A stretch of DNA of 9,757 nucleotides from Bacteroidaceae bacterium. GTDB taxonomy: Bacteria; Bacteroidota; Bacteroidia; Bacteroidales; Bacteroidaceae. The notes under the pieces were generated by a model. The model ran no database searches and was not told the DNA's origin. It saw only the letters and a list, made by a program, of their open reading frames with translations. This document shows, piece by piece, positions 6,846 to 9,757 of the stretch. Position 1 is the stretch's first letter. The number at the start of each line of letters is the position of its first letter. The position numbers and the translations under genes were made by a program. The stretch lies in assembly GCA_017551845.1 (NCBI GenBank), contig JAFZKR010000059.1, positions 1-9,757 of the forward strand. The letters run 5' to 3'.

Positions 6846-7724
6846 ATGACCACCTATTTCGCACCATCCGAACTTATCATCAACGATGACGGTTCCTGTT
6901 TCCATCTGCATCTTAAACCGGAGCAGCTGGCCGACAAGGTAATACTTGTAGGTGATCCCGGCCGCGTGGATACAATCGCCTCCATGTTTGACAGCGTTGA
7001 ATTAACCGTGAGCAACCGGGAGTTCCGCACAGCCACCGGCCTTTACAAAGGTAAACGCATCACCGTCCAATCCACAGGAATAGGCTGTGACAATATAGAC
7101 ATAGTGATGAATGAGCTGGACACTCTGGCCAACATCGACTATGCCACTCGTACCGAGAAGCCTGATCACCGTACTCTCGACATAGTACGCATAGGTACCT
7201 GCGGCGGGCTTCAGCCCTTTACCCCGTTAGGCACATATCTCTGCTCGGTCAAGAGCATAGGTTTTGACGGACTGCTCAACTTCTATGCAGGACGTGATGA
7301 GGTGTGTGACCTTGACTTTGAGCGTGCCTTCATTGCACACATGGAGTGGTCCACAAAAAAAGGCGCGCCTTATGTAGCCAATGCAAATCCAGAGCTGCTG
7401 CAACGCATAATGGCTGATGATGACAAGATGGTATCGGGCGTGACTATCGCCTGCAACGGCTTCTACGGACCTCAGGGACGCGTGTTGCGCGCCCCTCTGT
7501 CAGATCCTGACCAGAACGCCAAAGTGGAAAGCTTTGAATACAAGGGCTATCGCATAACCAATTATGAGATGGAGAGTTCGGCCGTAGCAGGTATGGCTGC
7601 TCTGTTGGGACACCGCGCTATGACGGTTTGCATGGTAATAGCAAACCGCTACGCCAAAGAGATGAACACTGACTACAAGCCTCTGCTTGAAGGTCTTATT
7701 ACCCGCGTACTTGACCGCATCTGA
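6846..7724 (+). CDS. Nucleoside phosphorylase, probably uridine phosphorylase type
   Basis: A complete 292-residue cytoplasmic enzyme of the PNP/UDP family, which splits a nucleoside with phosphate into free base and (deoxy)ribose-1-phosphate for salvage. Visible landmarks are the phosphate-binding GDPGR (36-40), STGIGCDN, RIGTCGG (115-121, the R-x-G-T-x-G phosphate/ribose loop), and NYEMESSA (239-246), in which M242 and E243 take the place of the ribose-contacting Met-Glu pair. The spacing and the NYEMESS motif favour a uridine-phosphorylase-like (COG2820) enzyme, but the base specificity cannot be settled by eye. At 292 residues it is longer than the roughly 250-residue E. coli Udp, mostly through N-terminal and mid-protein extensions. 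The ATG at 6846 lies 5 bp after the upstream stop and 7 bp separate its own stop from the GTG of mnmE, indicating one transcript. Confidence 0.92.
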   Translation: MTTYFAPSELIINDDGSCFHLHLKPEQLADKVILVGDPGRVDTIASMFDSVELTVSNREFRTATGLYKGKRITVQSTGIGCDNIDIVMNELDTLANIDYATRTEKPDHRTLDIVRIGTCGGLQPFTPLGTYLCSVKSIGFDGLLNFYAGRDEVCDLDFERAFIAHMEWSTKKGAPYVANANPELLQRIMADDDKMVSGVTIACNGFYGPQGRVLRAPLSDPDQNAKVESFEYKGYRITNYEMESSAVAGMAALLGHRAMTVCMVIANRYAKEMNTDYKPLLEGLITRVLDRI

Positions 7725-7731
7725 ACAGGCA

Positions 7732-9093
7732 GTGACTGAACTCAACGATACAATCTGTGCTATTGCCACCCGCGCAGGAGGAGCAATAGGTATTGTGCGC
7801 ATATCCGGTCCGGATGCCATACGCCTGACCGACAGCATATTCCGCTCCGCATCAGGTCATCCGCTTGCAAACGCCAGCCCCTATATACTTATTTACGGAC
7901 AGATAATTGATAAAGACTGCACCGTTATCGATGACGTGCTGGTAAGCGTATTCCGCGCACCGCATTCATATACCGGTCAGGACAGCACAGAGATTTCATG
8001 TCACGGTTCCACCTACATACTCCAGAAGGTAATCCAACTACTCATAGACAAAGGTTGTCGTCAGGCTGAACCAGGCGAATATACTCAACGCGCTTTCCTG
8101 GCCGGCAAGATGGACCTGAGTCAGGCCGAGGCGGTGGCCGACCTGATTGCATCCACATCGGCCGCATCACACCGTCTGGCCATGAACCAGATGAAGGGCG
8201 GATTCAGCCGTGAGCTCAGGAGCCTGCGCGACCAGTTGCTGAAGTTCACATCACTCATAGAACTGGAGCTTGATTTCAGTGAAGAGGATGTAGAGTTTGC
8301 AGACCGTTCGCAATTGGAACAACTGGCCGGACAGATAGATCAGATCATAACCCGCCTGGCCGACTCATTCAGCACAGGCGATGCCATTCGCAATGGAGTA
8401 CCTGTAGCCATCATCGGACAAACCAACACGGGCAAGAGTACCCTGCTCAACCAACTGCTTCATGATGACCGCGCTCTGGTAAGCGATATACAAGGTACTA
8501 CCCGTGACAGCATAGAGGATACTACCGACATAGGCGGCGTACTGTTCCGCTTTATTGACACCGCCGGTATTCGTCAGACAACCGATGCCATTGAGACTAT
8601 GGGAATAGAGCGCTCCTACCGTAAGGCTCGCGAGGCAAGTATCATACTATGGATGACCGATGCCGCCCGCCCCGCAGATGACACCACACGCAAGACTATC
8701 AGCGAACTTTCACAAGGCAAACATCTTATTACAATACATAACAAGTGTGATGACCCAGACTCTCTACCCGCTCCCACAGAGTCCGAGGTCTGGATATCGG
8801 CCAAATACGGCTACGGAATAGAGGCGTTGAACAATCTTCTGGTCAAGGCCGCAGCTATTCCTCAAATCAGTGAGCAGGATGTCGTCGTGACCAATCTGCG
8901 TCACTATGAATCACTGATCAAGGCTCAGGAATGCATCCGCCGTGTCCGCCAAGGGCTAACAGAGCGTATATCGGGTGATTTCCTGAGCCAGGACATCCGC
9001 CAGTGCATCCATCACCTCTCCACCATCACCGGTGACATCACCACCGATGACATCCTGGGCAACATATTCCAGCACTTCTGCATCGGGAAATAG
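7732..9093 (+). CDS. mnmE: tRNA uridine-5-carboxymethylaminomethyl modification GTPase MnmE (TrmE)
   Basis: With MnmG this GTPase makes the cmnm5/nm5 modification at wobble U34 of several tRNAs, using a methylene-THF-derived carbon, in the cytoplasm. It has 453 residues from GTG 7732, the usual size. The N-terminal folate-binding domain (about 1-120) opens with DTICAIATRAGGAIGIVRISG-like sequence. A helical domain (about 121-210 and the C-terminus) surrounds the G domain, which has G1 GQTNTGKS (229-236), G2 GTTRD (255-259), G3 DTAG (276-279) and G4 NKCD (337-340). The protein ends in the conserved CIGK (450-453), whose Cys is functionally important in the family. The GTG start was chosen because family members begin only a few residues before DTICA; an upstream in-frame TTG at 7687 would place 15 extra residues inside the previous gene. 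A weak AGG lies just before the GTG. All key GTPase residues are present. Confidence 0.97.
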   Translation: MTELNDTICAIATRAGGAIGIVRISGPDAIRLTDSIFRSASGHPLANASPYILIYGQIIDKDCTVIDDVLVSVFRAPHSYTGQDSTEISCHGSTYILQKVIQLLIDKGCRQAEPGEYTQRAFLAGKMDLSQAEAVADLIASTSAASHRLAMNQMKGGFSRELRSLRDQLLKFTSLIELELDFSEEDVEFADRSQLEQLAGQIDQIITRLADSFSTGDAIRNGVPVAIIGQTNTGKSTLLNQLLHDDRALVSDIQGTTRDSIEDTTDIGGVLFRFIDTAGIRQTTDAIETMGIERSYRKAREASIILWMTDAARPADDTTRKTISELSQGKHLITIHNKCDDPDSLPAPTESEVWISAKYGYGIEALNNLLVKAAAIPQISEQDVVVTNLRHYESLIKAQECIRRVRQGLTERISGDFLSQDIRQCIHHLSTITGDITTDDILGNIFQHFCIGK

Positions 9094-9130
9094 CTCAAAC
9101 TAGTTCAAACTAGCTGAAACAAGCTCAAGC
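9091..9130 (+). repeat. Four degenerate 10-bp tandem repeats starting at the mnmE stop codon
   Basis: Units TAGCTCAAAC, TAGTTCAAAC, TAGCTGAAAC and AAGCTCAAGC follow one another without gaps. The first unit includes the mnmE stop. Because the period is 10, the TAGs at 9091, 9101 and 9111 fall in all three forward frames. The last unit's AAGCTCAA (9121-9128) is the reverse complement of TTGAGCTT at 9172-9179, so a long-looped stem is possible. Confidence 0.75.
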
Positions 9131-9204
9131 TCATCTATTTATGCTGTATTTTCAATTTATCTACCGAGTTTTTGAGCTTTAACTCCTGATTTGTTGCATG
9201 TCAC

Positions 9205-9253
9205 AGATGGTAAATATGTACTCCCGAACTTGGAAAGTACATATTTGCCATCT
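9205..9253. repeat. 18-bp inverted repeat forming a strong hairpin
   Basis: Arms AGATGGTAAATATGTACT (9205-9222) and AGTACATATTTGCCATCT (9236-9253) pair over 18 positions with a single G-U, around a 13-nt loop. The arm is AT-rich and is not followed by a T tract, so it is not a normal intrinsic terminator. It could act as a 3'-end RNA structure for the mnmE transcript or as paired protein-binding sites. Confidence 0.8.
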
Positions 9254-9288
9254 AGCATTTCATCGGGTGTGATTAGGTCGAATCGATC

Positions 9289-9303
9289 GTAAATATGTTC
9301 CCG
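9289..9303 (+). repeat. Third, partial copy of the hairpin-arm motif
   Basis: GTAAATATGTTCCCG repeats the left arm and loop start of the hairpin, GTAAATATGTACTCCCG at 9210-9226, with a 2-bp deletion. With the inverted right arm, this makes three copies of a GTAAATATGT core within about 95 bp. Confidence 0.65.
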
Positions 9304-9317
9304 TCACGCTCCTCACA

Positions 9318-9353
9318 ATAAAAACCCCGGCAATCCATAAAGGACTGTCGGGG
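9318..9353 (-). terminator. Intrinsic terminator of the serine-hydrolase gene
   Basis: Read on the minus strand, CCCCGACAGTCC (9353-9342), loop TTTAT and GGATTGCCGGGG (9336-9325) form a 12-bp stem with one wobble and one mismatch, followed by TTTTTATT. It sits about 27 bp past the stop of the minus-strand gene ending at 9380. The T tract is only on this side, so it should not efficiently stop plus-strand transcription from mnmE. Confidence 0.85.
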
Positions 9354-9379
9354 CCTACACATTTCGACAAACAGAGAAT

Positions 9380-9757
9380 TTATTTGTGAGAAAACACCCA
9401 GTCAAGGCGACTTGAAGTATAACTCTCCTTGCAGGTCTTCTCGTGATCCCATCCATCTTCCGTATCAAACTTATAAAAGCCACCCGCCGTTTTTACAGCA
9501 TCCAAGAATTTCTGAAGATTTACCTCATCAGGCTTCATGATCTTGTCTGCGCTACCCATCACGGCATACACAGGAGTCTTTGCTACGTTCGCAGCGTCAC
9601 ACCCTTTCGGATTTCCGGCACAGGGCATTGCAGCCGTAAACAGCTCAGGATAAGACGATAGCATATTCCATGTTCCAGTTCCGCCCATTGAACCGCCGAA
9701 GATATACACCTTAGCGTCTTTGACGACCATCTCGGATTTAATGAGAGATTCCAGGGC
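9380..9757 (-). CDS. Alpha/beta serine hydrolase (prolyl-oligopeptidase/esterase-like), C-terminal part
   Basis: The frame is open to the right edge, so the gene begins outside the window; 125 C-terminal residues are visible. GGSMGG, with the serine at visible residue 23, is the nucleophile elbow. GSADK supplies a candidate acid (visible D71) and GWDHEKT a candidate histidine (visible H105), in the order Ser-Asp-His of alpha/beta hydrolases. YIFGGSMGGTGTW resembles the phospholipase/dienelactone hydrolase and CE1-type esterase groups, commonly exported in Bacteroidota. The N-terminus, and hence any signal peptide or extra domain, cannot be seen. A Met at 9730 is internal, because nine further in-frame codons precede it. 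The gene has its own terminator just downstream. The substrate is unknown. Confidence 0.85.
   Translation of the reverse strand, partial: ALESLIKSEMVVKDAKVYIFGGSMGGTGTWNMLSSYPELFTAAMPCAGNPKGCDAANVAKTPVYAVMGSADKIMKPDEVNLQKFLDAVKTAGGFYKFDTEDGWDHEKTCKESYTSSRLDWVFSHK

Larger units (their letters stand above)
9094..9379. other. 286-bp noncoding convergent interval after mnmE
   Basis: No credible gene is present on either strand. The interval holds the decamer repeats, the 18-bp hairpin, a third copy of its core, and the minus-strand terminator. The stretches 9131-9204 and 9254-9288 show nothing further that I can name apart from small palindromes (ATCGAT and CGATCG near 9282-9289). No clear plus-strand intrinsic terminator for mnmE is seen. 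Confidence 0.7.

Noticed and set aside
7687..7731. Upstream TTG start for mnmE inside the phosphorylase gene
   Set aside because: MnmE proteins begin only a few residues before DTICA. The GTG at 7732 gives that length and sits just after the previous stop with an AGG before it.
9205..9260. Intrinsic terminator for mnmE
   Set aside because: The hairpin is AT-rich and followed by AGCATTT rather than a T run, so it lacks the second half of an intrinsic terminator.
9443..9661. Plus-strand 72-codon frame over the serine hydrolase
   Set aside because: It is antisense to a gene with a clear nucleophile elbow and matching Asp and His positions, and it has no recognisable features of its own.

Overview
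The window looks like chromosomal DNA of a Bacteroidales bacterium (Bacteroides/Prevotella-like; I cannot go finer). The support is threefold. First, the recognisable proteins are of the kinds typical of that order: a GDE-type glycogen debranching enzyme, a fused Nfn/GltA-like flavoprotein, and a TPR/PD40 protein with an Ala-x-Ala|Gln signal cleavage site. Second, Bacteroidota-type -7 boxes (TAnnTTTG) lie in the intergenic regions. Third, clear Shine-Dalgarno sequences are almost absent before the start codons.

Layout. (1) Positions 1-2256, minus strand: a glycogen/alpha-glucan pair, a debranching enzyme (319-2256) followed after 6 bp by the first 104 codons of a glycogen-synthase-like glycosyltransferase that runs off the left edge. 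(2) Positions 2257-2416: a divergent promoter region. (3) Positions 2417-4765, plus strand: one long flavoprotein joining an NfnA/PyrK-like FAD-NAD-[2Fe-2S] module to an NfnB/GltD-like module with two Fe-S cysteine clusters and two nucleotide-binding folds. It is best read as a single-chain NADH/ferredoxin/NADP+ transhydrogenase. (4) Positions 4768-4973: a 206-bp palindromic element with 29-bp terminal inverted repeats (27/29 identical), holding a bidirectional terminator and filling the gap between two convergent genes almost exactly. (5) Positions 4976-5344, minus: a small four-helix DMT-type (DUF486) membrane protein. (6) Positions 5345-5403: closely spaced divergent promoters. (7) Positions 5404-9093, plus: a tight three-gene cluster (gaps of 5 and 7 bp) coding for a secreted TPR/PD40/coiled-coil protein, a nucleoside (probably uridine) phosphorylase, and the tRNA-modification GTPase MnmE. 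(8) Positions 9094-9379: a 286-bp noncoding stretch with decamer repeats, a strong 18-bp hairpin whose arm recurs a third time, and a minus-strand terminator. (9) Positions 9380-9757, minus: the C-terminal 125 residues of an alpha/beta serine hydrolase.

Most genes are core metabolism or housekeeping. I see no phage, transposase, CRISPR, toxin-antitoxin or defence genes. The most unusual material is noncoding: the 206-bp inverted-repeat element and the repeat-rich interval after mnmE. The most interesting protein is the single-chain Nfn-like flavoprotein, which has an Asp/Cys3 [2Fe-2S] motif and an extra Cys-Cys-Cys run in its linker.
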